A stretch of 9,085 nt of DNA, taken from Candidatus Sulfotelmatobacter sp. (GTDB lineage Bacteria > Acidobacteriota > Terriglobia > Terriglobales > Acidobacteriaceae). The stretch covers positions 1 to 9,085 of the forward strand of contig JASHRB010000398.1 in the NCBI GenBank assembly GCA_030037575.1, in the 5' to 3' direction. Positions within the stretch are counted from its first letter, which is position 1, and every line of letters begins with the position of its first letter. Under the pieces are notes generated by a model that made no database searches, was not told the DNA's origin, and worked only from the letters and a program-made list of their open reading frames with translations. The position numbers and the translations under genes are program-made. Below are positions 1 to 5,495 of this stretch, piece by piece.

Positions 1-684
1 GATGACAATCTTCCTAGCTGGCAACGCGCCTTTTCCGATCCTCGCGCATTGAATGCAACCAATCTCATGGTGCGGCTGCTGCGCGAGCGCTCGGCCTATG
101 AGGTCAACATTTTCGAGGAGAACAATGCCTTTCTGATCGCCCCATCCGCATTTCCTTTTTTTTATGCGCTGGTCGGCGAACGCAATCCCAAACTCGCGCC
201 CAAACCCGGTCCGCGCTCGCCGTATTCGCAGCTTGCCTGCGATGCATTTGAATTGATCCATCGCCACGGTCCGATCTCGAAAGAAACGTTGCAGGAGGCC
301 CTGGGCAGGAGCATCACGCTGCCAGCGCTGGATAAGGCTCTGGGCGAGCTTTTTGTGCGGCTGCGCATCACCCGCGTTGATTACAAAGCCAACCAAGGCG
401 GTTCTTTCTGGGACGTGCTTTACCGCTGGTCGCCCGAGGCGGTGCGGGAGTCGATCAACATCTCCGTGCCGCAGGCGCTTTCGGCGCTGGTTTCCAAATA
501 TCTCGACGGCGTGCTGGCTAGCGATCAATCCGAGCTGGAAACCTTTTTCGGAAATTTCGTCGCGCGCTCGCGCGTGAAAGAGGCGGTGAAGGCATTGCTT
601 TCTGCACGGGAGTTGAGCTTTGTGCATGTGGGTAACAGGTCTATGATTCAGATGACGCCGGCGGCGACCAAAACCGCTGGCTAG
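1..684 (+). CDS. Winged-helix-like protein of unknown function, 3' part only
   Basis: The reading frame is open from the first base, so the true start lies upstream of the window; a TTG at 49 is in frame but is probably internal. The visible 227 residues are soluble, with no signal peptide or membrane segment. Residues about 78-128 read like a winged helix-turn-helix: a helix, a turn at HGPIS, a helix rich in Leu/Ala, then a strand at RITRVDYK. A second similar unit may lie at about 157-218 (PQALSALVSKYL onward, ending in short strands). This pattern, with SAYEVNIF at 32-39 and SFWDVLYRW at 135-143, recalls proteins loosely related to the YcaQ/AlkZ winged-helix DNA glycosylases. I cannot see the catalytic QxQ-type motif of that family, so glycosylase activity is not claimed. 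It stops 66 bases before gluQRS on the same strand and could be cotranscribed with it. Confidence 0.7.
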   Translation, partial: DDNLPSWQRAFSDPRALNATNLMVRLLRERSAYEVNIFEENNAFLIAPSAFPFFYALVGERNPKLAPKPGPRSPYSQLACDAFELIHRHGPISKETLQEALGRSITLPALDKALGELFVRLRITRVDYKANQGGSFWDVLYRWSPEAVRESINISVPQALSALVSKYLDGVLASDQSELETFFGNFVARSRVKEAVKALLSARELSFVHVGNRSMIQMTPAATKTAG

Positions 685-750
685 AGGTTAAAGGCGATAC
701 GCTAAGATTGGCGATTGCTTAATGAATTTTCGCGGTCCGATTTGGGACGA

Positions 751-1629
751 ATGTCCGCCCTTACCCCTGAAGTTCGAGCTTACCGTGGCCGCCTCGCGCC
801 TTCGCCCAGCGGACTTCTTCATCTCGGTCACGCGCGAACATTTTGGAGCGCGGCCGAACGCGCGCAAGCGCGCAACGGAAAATTGATCCTGCGCATTGAA
901 GATTTGGATGCGGCCCGCTCCCGCGCAGAGTTTCTCCGTGCGACGTTCGAAGACTTGCGCTGGCTCGGCATCACCTGGGAGGAAGGCCCGGATTGTGGCG
1001 GCCCCTATGCTCCCTATTCGCAGAGCCAGCGACGCGCCCGCTATCTGGCAGCGTGGCGGACACTGCACGAACGGCGACTGATTTATCCCTGTAATTGTTC
1101 GCGCCGGGAAGTGGCGCTGGCGGCGAGCGCGCCCAACGATTTGGAGGATGAGCCGGTTTATCCGGGAACCTGCAGATCAGTCTCGGCGGAGGGGACCTCC
1201 GCCGCTCCCGATGCGGCGCCTGCCGGCGCCAACTGGCGCTTCCGCGTAGCCGAGGGAGAAGAAATTTGCTTTACCGATTTGCATTTGGGGCCCCAGAGTT
1301 TCATTGCCGGCCAGGATTTCGGCGACTTCCTCGTGTGGCGGCGCGATGACGTTCCGGCTTATCAGCTGGCTGTTGTTGTGGACGACGCTGAGATGGAGAT
1401 CACCGAGGTGGTGCGGGGCGCGGATCTGCTGAAATCGACGGCGCGGCAGATTCTTCTGTTTCGCGCCTTGGGATTGCGCACGCCGCAGTATTATCACTGC
1501 GACCTGGTGCGGGACAAAAAGGGGGTGCGGCTGGCCAAGCGCCACGCTGCGCTCAGCATTCGCAACCTGCGCGAACGGGGATGGACGCCCGCGCAGGCGC
1601 GTGAAGGCGTCGTGCCGGCTGATATTTGA
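751..1629 (+). CDS. gluQRS: Glutamyl-Q tRNA(Asp) synthetase
   Basis: A truncated GluRS paralogue that activates glutamate and attaches it to the queuosine base at position 34 of tRNA(Asp), rather than to the 3' end. At 292 residues it has only the class I catalytic core and lacks the anticodon-binding half of true GluRS. Visible motifs are RLAPSPSGLLHLGH (residues 14-27, the HIGH signature), RIEDLD (48-53), a zinc site formed by C114, C116, Y137 and C141 (spacing CxC then YxxxC, as in GluQRS), and LAKRH at 261-265 in place of KMSKS. The ATG at 751 is chosen because the conserved sequence begins a few residues later; an in-frame TTG at 715 would add 12 residues without homology I recognise. 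No convincing Shine-Dalgarno site is seen for either start. It lies 66 bases after the preceding gene and 72 before cmk. Confidence 0.92.
   Translation: MSALTPEVRAYRGRLAPSPSGLLHLGHARTFWSAAERAQARNGKLILRIEDLDAARSRAEFLRATFEDLRWLGITWEEGPDCGGPYAPYSQSQRRARYLAAWRTLHERRLIYPCNCSRREVALAASAPNDLEDEPVYPGTCRSVSAEGTSAAPDAAPAGANWRFRVAEGEEICFTDLHLGPQSFIAGQDFGDFLVWRRDDVPAYQLAVVVDDAEMEITEVVRGADLLKSTARQILLFRALGLRTPQYYHCDLVRDKKGVRLAKRHAALSIRNLRERGWTPAQAREGVVPADI
1184..1230 (+). repeat. Two tandem GC hairpins inside gluQRS
   Basis: CGGCGGAGG (1184-1192) pairs perfectly with CCTCCGCCG (1196-1204) around a three-base loop. Ten bases later GGCGCC (1215-1220) and GGCGCC (1225-1230), itself a palindrome, can pair around TGCC. 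Both lie in the low-complexity Ser/Ala/Pro-rich linker just after the zinc site (residues about 143-161), a part of the protein with little constraint. Whether the RNA structure matters or is a by-product of GC-rich codons is unknown. Confidence 0.5.
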
Positions 1630-1681
1630 AGTTTCTCTTGGTCCCAGATCGCGCCCAGGAAGCCCGGGTCCAGGCGCCGTG

Positions 1682-1687
1682 TACAAT
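1682..1687 (+). promoter_or_regulatory. Possible -10 element upstream of cmk
   Basis: TACAAT lies 14 bases before the cmk ATG, one mismatch from the sigma70 consensus. No recognisable -35 hexamer stands at the right distance, and a start site this close would leave almost no leader, so this is weak. Confidence 0.2.
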
Positions 1688-1701
1688 CTTCTACTTGCCC
1701 A

Positions 1702-2397
1702 ATGATCGATTCGGATTCCAACCAGCCTCAAGGCAAACTGATCATCGCGATCGACGGCCCGGCCGGAGCGGGAAAGAGCACCATCGCCGCGCGTCTCGCG
1801 CGCAGGCTCGGCTACGTGAACCTTGAGAGCGGAGCCATGTATCGCGCGCTCGCGCTGAAGGCGATCGATAAAGATATGTCCTTCGCTGACGAAGCCGCGC
1901 TGGTGAAACTGGCCGAGCAATCGCACATCAAGCTTGAGCCGGCGGTGGGTGGCAATCGAACCTTGCTCGACGGTCGCGACGTTTCCTCGCGCATTCGCGA
2001 GCGCGACGTGACCGAAGCGGCATCGCACGTGTCGCTGCATCCTGCCGTGCGTGCATGGATGGTCGCGCATCAGCGTGCCATGGGCGCGGGCGGAGGCATT
2101 GTGATGGAAGGGCGCGACATCGGAACGAAAGTTTTTCCCGACGCCGACCTGAAGATTTTTCTCGATGCCGATGCGGTCGTCCGCGAGCAGCGGCGCAGGG
2201 AGCAGCAGCAAATTAAGGGCGAGGTCGCTTCCACTGTGGCTGCCGAATTGCGCGAGCGCGATCGCCGCGACCGCACGCGCGCGGCCTCGCCCCTGCTGGC
2301 GGCGGCGGATGCAGTGGTAATCGATTCCACGAAACTGACGGAAGATGAAGTCCTCGACATGGTCGAGGAATTGGCGCGCCGCAAACTGGCGGGTTAA
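1702..2397 (+). CDS. cmk: Cytidylate kinase
   Basis: Cytosolic kinase that transfers phosphate from ATP to CMP or dCMP, giving CDP/dCDP for nucleic acid and phospholipid synthesis. At 231 residues it is of normal length. Landmarks in order are IAIDGPAGAGKST (P-loop, residues 15-27), ESGAMYRAL (42-50), LLDGRDVSSRIR (88-99), MEGRDIGTKVFPDADLKIFL (135-154), and the lid/CMP-binding stretch RERDRRDRTRAASPL (184-198), which closely follows the E. coli Cmk pattern. The ATG at 1702 gives an amino-terminal tail of about 12 residues before the first strand; no clear Shine-Dalgarno sequence precedes it, so the start is less certain than the identity. It sits between gluQRS (72 bases upstream) and hisS (89 bases downstream), all on the same strand. 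Confidence 0.97.
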   Translation: MIDSDSNQPQGKLIIAIDGPAGAGKSTIAARLARRLGYVNLESGAMYRALALKAIDKDMSFADEAALVKLAEQSHIKLEPAVGGNRTLLDGRDVSSRIRERDVTEAASHVSLHPAVRAWMVAHQRAMGAGGGIVMEGRDIGTKVFPDADLKIFLDADAVVREQRRREQQQIKGEVASTVAAELRERDRRDRTRAASPLLAAADAVVIDSTKLTEDEVLDMVEELARRKLAG

Positions 2398-2401
2398 GCT
2401 G

Positions 2402-2432
2402 TGGGATGAAATCGCCGCGATTTGCCATCCCA
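2402..2432 (+). other. Strong hairpin between cmk and hisS
   Basis: Starting four bases after the cmk stop, TGGGATGAAATCG (2402-2414) pairs with CGATTT (2418-2423) and CATCCCA (2426-2432). This forms a 13-pair stem with a three-base loop and one two-base bulge (GC at 2424-2425). There is no following T-run, so it is not a standard intrinsic terminator. It could protect the 3' end of the cmk message, attenuate read-through to hisS, or be a copy of a dispersed intergenic palindrome. Confidence 0.6.
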
Positions 2433-2441
2433 GGACAAAGC

Positions 2442-2470
2442 GCTTTCGCCGAAGACTAGCGGCCGAAAGC
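2442..2470 (+). other. Second hairpin, in the hisS leader
   Basis: GCTTTCGCCG (2442-2451) pairs with CGGCCGAAAGC (2460-2470), ten pairs with a single bulged C and an eight-base loop (AAGACTAG). It ends just before the GAGGG (2472-2476) that is the best ribosome-binding candidate for hisS, so it could influence translation start. No T-tract follows. Confidence 0.5.
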
Positions 2471-2486
2471 CGAGGGCCGAATTTCC

Positions 2487-4166
2487 ATGATCAAAGCGGT
2501 TCGAGGAACGCGCGACATACTTCCGCCGGAGACGGCAGTCTGGAATTTTGTGGAGGAGAAAGTGCGCGAAGTGTTTCGCGCCTACCACTTCCAGGAAATT
2601 CGCACCCCGATTTTCGAGTCGACGGAGTTGTTCGCGCGCGGCGTGGGCGAAGAGACCGATATTGTTTCGAAGGAGATGTACACCTGGAGTGACGGCGAGC
2701 GCTTCGACGAAGATGCACTTAGAAACGAGTGGATTTCTCGGGGAGAGTCGGAGAATAGGTTGTACGTGGAAAGGGCAACCCCGGTGAATGCGTACCTGGA
2801 GCCTCTAGGGATTTTGTTGATTAACCATCGTCCCTTGAGGTCCGAGTCCTCCCGCCCTGACCAGCCAGAATTCGTCTGCTTTCGAGCCAAGGCCACTCCA
2901 GAAGCCGCCGAACTTTTGCGGAAGGCCCGCATGCACACGGGATCTTCGGAGTTTGTTCGCCAGTACGGAGAAGACGCCCGGTATGCGCAGAGGGCGAGGT
3001 TACGTGTGGTTGTGCCGTCGGGCACAGCCGATTCAGCAACCTGGACCGGGACCCGGGAAATTGAGGTGGAGCCGTTCCAAACACGCACGCCAGTTTTTAA
3101 GCCGTCCCAGTCTCTCACCCTCCGCCCCGAGGCTACTGCGGGTATCGTGCGCGCTTATATCGAGCACAACCTGGGCGAGCGGGGAGTGAGCAAGCTGTAC
3201 TGCATGGGGCCGATGTTCCGGCGCGAACGCCCGCAAAAGGGACGTTACCGTCAGTTCTATCAAATTGATGCTGAAGTGATCGGCCCCCCCAGTTCGGGCA
3301 GCGAATCACCCGCCCGCGACGCAGAAGTTCTTGAACTGGTGGCCATGCTGCTCGATCGCCTGGGGATCAAGGGCTGGAATCTCGAGTTGAATTCTGTCGG
3401 CTGCCCGGACGACCGCGCAAGGTTCAACGAAGCCCTGCGCAGGGCACTGGAACCGGTCGTGGGGCAGATGTGTTCGGACTGCCAGCGGCGCGCGGTGACC
3501 AATCCGCTGCGCGTGTTCGATTGCAAAGTTTCCGCCGATCAGCCGATCATCGAGAAGTTGCCGCGCATCAGCCAGTTTCTCGACGAATCCTGCCGAAAAC
3601 ACTTTGAGGCTGTCCAGGAAATTCTGCAGAAAGTTGGTGTGCCATTTACGCTCAACGACCGGTTGGTGCGCGGGCTCGATTACTACACGCGTACGGCATT
3701 CGAGTTCACGCACGGCGCCTTGGGCGCGCAGAATGCGATTCTTGGGGGCGGCCGTTACGACGGATTGAGCGAGTCGCTCGGTGGCCCGGCCGCTCCGGGG
3801 ATTGGATTTGCGATCGGGGAAGACCGGCTGGTGATGTCGCTCCAGCAGTCGCTCGGCGAACTGGTGAACAAGCCCGACATTTACGTGGCGGCTCTGGGCG
3901 CGGGCATGAACGGCGAAGCTGCGCGGCTGGCGCGGGAGTTGCGGCGGGAGAATCTGGTGGTAGATCTCGGAGATGAAACGTTCCGGCTGAAAAAATCTTT
4001 TGAAGCCGCGACGAAAGCGGGTGCAAAGTATGTTTTGATCGTCGGCGAGAATGAAGTCAAGGCAGATGCGTTTGCCCTAAAGGATCTGGAAACGGGCGAG
4101 CAGGTTTCGCTGCCACGGGGAGAGCTGGCACGCAGGATCCGGAGCGCTTCCTTTGAGCGCGCCTAA
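2487..4166 (+). CDS. hisS: Histidyl-tRNA synthetase with a large internal insertion
   Basis: Class II synthetase that activates histidine and charges tRNA(His). The ATG at 2487 gives the typical start MIKAVRGTRDILPPE, with GAGGG ten bases upstream. The motif 1 region is at about residues 38-66 (EIRTPIFE through SKEMYTW). After the insertion come SLTLRPEATAG (209-219), motif 2 FRRERPQKGRYRQFYQ (244-259), the histidine-binding LVRGLDYYTRTAFEF (393-407) and AILGGGRYDGL (417-427), and the motif 3 area GIGFAIGEDRL (438-448). The anticodon-binding domain begins at about PDIYVAAL (463) and runs to the end. The protein has 559 residues against about 420-430 for the family. The excess is one block, residues about 71-207, between MYTWSDG and SLTLRPE. 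All catalytic motifs outside it are intact and the frame is unbroken, so the enzyme is probably active. Confidence 0.96.
   Translation: MIKAVRGTRDILPPETAVWNFVEEKVREVFRAYHFQEIRTPIFESTELFARGVGEETDIVSKEMYTWSDGERFDEDALRNEWISRGESENRLYVERATPVNAYLEPLGILLINHRPLRSESSRPDQPEFVCFRAKATPEAAELLRKARMHTGSSEFVRQYGEDARYAQRARLRVVVPSGTADSATWTGTREIEVEPFQTRTPVFKPSQSLTLRPEATAGIVRAYIEHNLGERGVSKLYCMGPMFRRERPQKGRYRQFYQIDAEVIGPPSSGSESPARDAEVLELVAMLLDRLGIKGWNLELNSVGCPDDRARFNEALRRALEPVVGQMCSDCQRRAVTNPLRVFDCKVSADQPIIEKLPRISQFLDESCRKHFEAVQEILQKVGVPFTLNDRLVRGLDYYTRTAFEFTHGALGAQNAILGGGRYDGLSESLGGPAAPGIGFAIGEDRLVMSLQQSLGELVNKPDIYVAALGAGMNGEAARLARELRRENLVVDLGDETFRLKKSFEAATKAGAKYVLIVGENEVKADAFALKDLETGEQVSLPRGELARRIRSASFERA
2697..3107 (+). 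other. In-frame insertion within hisS (about 137 codons)
   Basis: In ordinary HisRS the MYTW/MYTF strand is followed within a short loop by SLTLRPE. Here about 137 extra residues intervene, beginning near ERFDEDALRN and ending near TPVFKPSQ. Removing them leaves 422 residues, the normal family size. The block has a helical-looking middle (TPEAAELLRKARM, 137-149) and a strand-rich end (RLRVVVPSG, 171-179; TREIEVEPF, 189-197). I recognise no domain. It lacks the starting Cys and terminal His-Asn expected of an intein. By hand count GC is about 52% over 2701-2820, then rises to about 60%. The first part uses AGA, AGG and CTA codons. GACGGC (2691-2696) and GCCGTC (3101-3106) form a short inverted repeat near the edges. 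Confidence 0.75.
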
Positions 4167-4172
4167 GACGGC

Positions 4173-4203
4173 TTGACAGCAAAAAGAGAACGCGGCGTAG
4201 GTT
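4173..4203 (+). promoter_or_regulatory. Possible promoter after hisS
   Basis: A perfect TTGACA (4173-4178) begins seven bases after the hisS stop, followed by an A-rich stretch. The best -10 match, TAGGTT (4198-4203), has a 19-base spacer and only three consensus bases. If real, it would let the two exported-protein genes be expressed apart from the synthetase genes. Confidence 0.3.
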
Positions 4204-4217
4204 CCTGCACGGGGATT

Positions 4218-4222
4218 GAGGA
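4218..4222 (+). promoter_or_regulatory. Ribosome binding site of the DUF4440-like gene
   Basis: GAGGA lies eight bases before the ATG at 4231. It overlaps the alternative TTG at 4216, and so argues for 4231 as the true start. Confidence 0.7.
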
Positions 4223-4230
4223 CAGTGATT

Positions 4231-4704
4231 ATGAAGATGAAAAGTCTGGTGTTTGTAGCTTGTGTATCGCTCTGGTTGCATAGCGCAATTGCTCAGCGCG
4301 CGGGACCTCCAGACAGTTCGACGCCCGCAGTGCAGGCTTTGATCGACAGGGAGAAGAGCCTGATCAACGCGAAAACCAAAGACGATGGCGCATTTTTCAA
4401 GCGCGTGGTCAGCAACGACTTCGCGATGGTGGGCGTGGACGGCATGCTGTTGGAAGGGCAGGATGCGATCGACAACCTGGGAGACTCCGATCTTGCCGAA
4501 CTGTCGCCCTACGATATGAAAGTTGCGTTTCCGACAGAGAGCACGGCCATCGTCAGCTATGATGCGATCGTGCGCGAAAAACCGCAGGAGGACCAAGGGC
4601 CTCCGCCGCGCTATCAGCATTTCAGCTCGGTGTGGGTGAAGCAGGGGGAGGCGTGGAAGTTGAGCTTTCAGCAAGCGACGCCCACCCACTGGGGCGATTG
4701 GTAA
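4231..4704 (+). CDS. Exported SnoaL/DUF4440-like (NTF2-fold) protein
   Basis: A 157-residue protein with a Sec signal peptide: MKMK, a hydrophobic core SLVFVACVSLWL, and a likely cleavage after SAIA (residue 21), leaving Gln at the mature end. The mature part fits a DUF4440/SnoaL-like cone: an opening helix (AVQALIDREKSLINAKTKDD), the pattern FFKRVVSNDFAMVGVDG, a G-x-DAIDNL helix, then antiparallel strands ending in SSVWVKQGEAWKLSFQQATP. The last stretch, a strand with a W-x-L-x-x-Q pattern, is typical of the family. These domains serve many enzymes and binding proteins, so no substrate can be named. It starts 64 bases after hisS and is followed by another exported protein; the pair may form a unit of its own. 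An earlier in-frame TTG (4216) is less likely because the Shine-Dalgarno sequence overlaps it. Confidence 0.78.
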   Translation: MKMKSLVFVACVSLWLHSAIAQRAGPPDSSTPAVQALIDREKSLINAKTKDDGAFFKRVVSNDFAMVGVDGMLLEGQDAIDNLGDSDLAELSPYDMKVAFPTESTAIVSYDAIVREKPQEDQGPPPRYQHFSSVWVKQGEAWKLSFQQATPTHWGDW

Positions 4705-4786
4705 TGTGACAATTCGCCGCGGGACACGTCCATGCAGAAGGGCTGCAACCTCGGGCGATCGAGACGGCTGAGAATACTAGCTTCAC

Positions 4787-4791
4787 GGAGG
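4787..4791 (+). promoter_or_regulatory. Ribosome binding site deciding a GTG start
   Basis: GGAGG sits six bases before the GTG at 4798. The upstream in-frame ATG at 4732 has no such site and would put a charged tail in front of the signal peptide, so 4798 is chosen. Confidence 0.75.
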
Positions 4792-4797
4792 CCAACG

Positions 4798-5322
4798 GTG
4801 AAAAAAGCGGGAATGATCGTCGTGCTGGTTGTGATTTGCGCTGCAACCACCGTGGCACAGAATGAGGCTCCGAAACCGGGGCCGGAACTGAAGAAGCTCG
4901 ATGTATTTGCCGGCTCGTGGACGCTGGAAGGAACGATGAAACCGGGGGCAATGGGCGCGGGCGGCAGCATGACAGAAAACGAGAAATGCGAGTGGATGGA
5001 GGGTGACTTTTATCTGGTCTGCCACACGGATTACAAAAGCTCGATAGGCAACGGAATAGGGCTTTCGGTGCTGGGATATTCGGCCGAAGACAAGGCCTAT
5101 ACCTATCGCGAGTTCACCAGCTTCGGCGAATTCGACGACTCGCGCGGAACGCTCGAGGGCGACACCTGGACATGGACCAGCGATGAGAAGTGGGAGGGGA
5201 AGGTCATGAAAGGGCGTTTCATTATGAAAATGAGTTCGCCCACGTCCTATACCTTCACTTTCGATATGTCGGATGGCACGAATTGGAATGCCTTGGTCGA
5301 CGGGAAGGCCACCAAGAAATAA
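4798..5322 (+). CDS. Exported DUF1579-like beta-barrel protein
   Basis: Starting at GTG 4798 the product has 174 residues. It begins with a clear signal peptide: Lys-Lys, a hydrophobic run MIVVLVVICAATT, and probable cleavage after TVA (residue 20). The mature protein opens with PELKKLDVFAGSWTLEGTM, the hallmark of DUF1579, in which a Leu-x-x-(F/L)-x-G-x-W-x-x-(E/G) motif starts a lipocalin-like barrel. It continues with a run of short strands rich in aromatic residues and Gly (YREFTSFGEFDDSRGTLEGD, TWTWTSDEKWEGKV, SYTFTFDMSDG). Two Cys, in EKCEW and LVCHT, could form a disulfide outside the cytoplasm. No lipobox is visible. The biochemical role of the family is not established. It follows the DUF4440-like gene by 93 bases and precedes aspS by 173. 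Confidence 0.82.
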   Translation: MKKAGMIVVLVVICAATTVAQNEAPKPGPELKKLDVFAGSWTLEGTMKPGAMGAGGSMTENEKCEWMEGDFYLVCHTDYKSSIGNGIGLSVLGYSAEDKAYTYREFTSFGEFDDSRGTLEGDTWTWTSDEKWEGKVMKGRFIMKMSSPTSYTFTFDMSDGTNWNALVDGKATKK

Positions 5323-5445
5323 CACCCTTGTTCGCTTTTTCCCTATCCATGTGGTGGCGAACCAGGCGGAAACCGGCTGAAGAAGATGTTTTTCCCGCCC
5401 ATTTCGAGCGCTTCCTCATAACACCGCCCTCATCCTTTGGCCAGT

Positions 5446-5451
5446 TATAAT
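5446..5451 (+). promoter_or_regulatory. Candidate -10 element for aspS
   Basis: A perfect TATAAT stands 44 bases before the aspS start, in the largest gap between plus-strand genes (173 bases). No good -35 hexamer is seen 16-18 bases upstream and there is no extended TG. The position would give a leader of roughly 35-40 bases. Confidence 0.4.
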
Positions 5452-5484
5452 TCTTGTTCGGTCTTCACTGAAAATTCTCACGCC

Positions 5485-5490
5485 AAGGAT
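5485..5490 (+). promoter_or_regulatory. Ribosome binding site of aspS
   Basis: AAGGAT lies five bases before the TTG at 5496 and supports that start over the in-frame ATG at 5532, which falls inside the conserved RTHMCG segment. Confidence 0.65.
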
Positions 5491-5495
5491 CCAGC

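Noticed and set aside
1177..2211. A 344-codon open frame on the minus strand, opposite gluQRS and cmk.
   Set aside because: It crosses two well-identified genes, has no recognisable domain and an Arg/His-rich composition typical of antisense frames in GC-rich DNA.
2497..2514. A GGTTCGAGGAAC stretch resembling a tRNA T-arm.
   Set aside because: It encodes the conserved HisRS residues VRGTRD, and no acceptor, D or anticodon arm can be built around it.
2697..3107. Intein or group I/II intron as the explanation of the hisS insertion.
   Set aside because: There is no Cys/Ser at the start and no His-Asn at the end of the block, no endonuclease motif, and the segment is short and translated through without a stop.
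5365..5399. GGCGGAAA and TTTCCCGCC as a possible terminator hairpin after the DUF1579-like gene.
   Set aside because: Only eight pairs with a bulge and an 18-base loop, and no T-tract after it; too weak to annotate.
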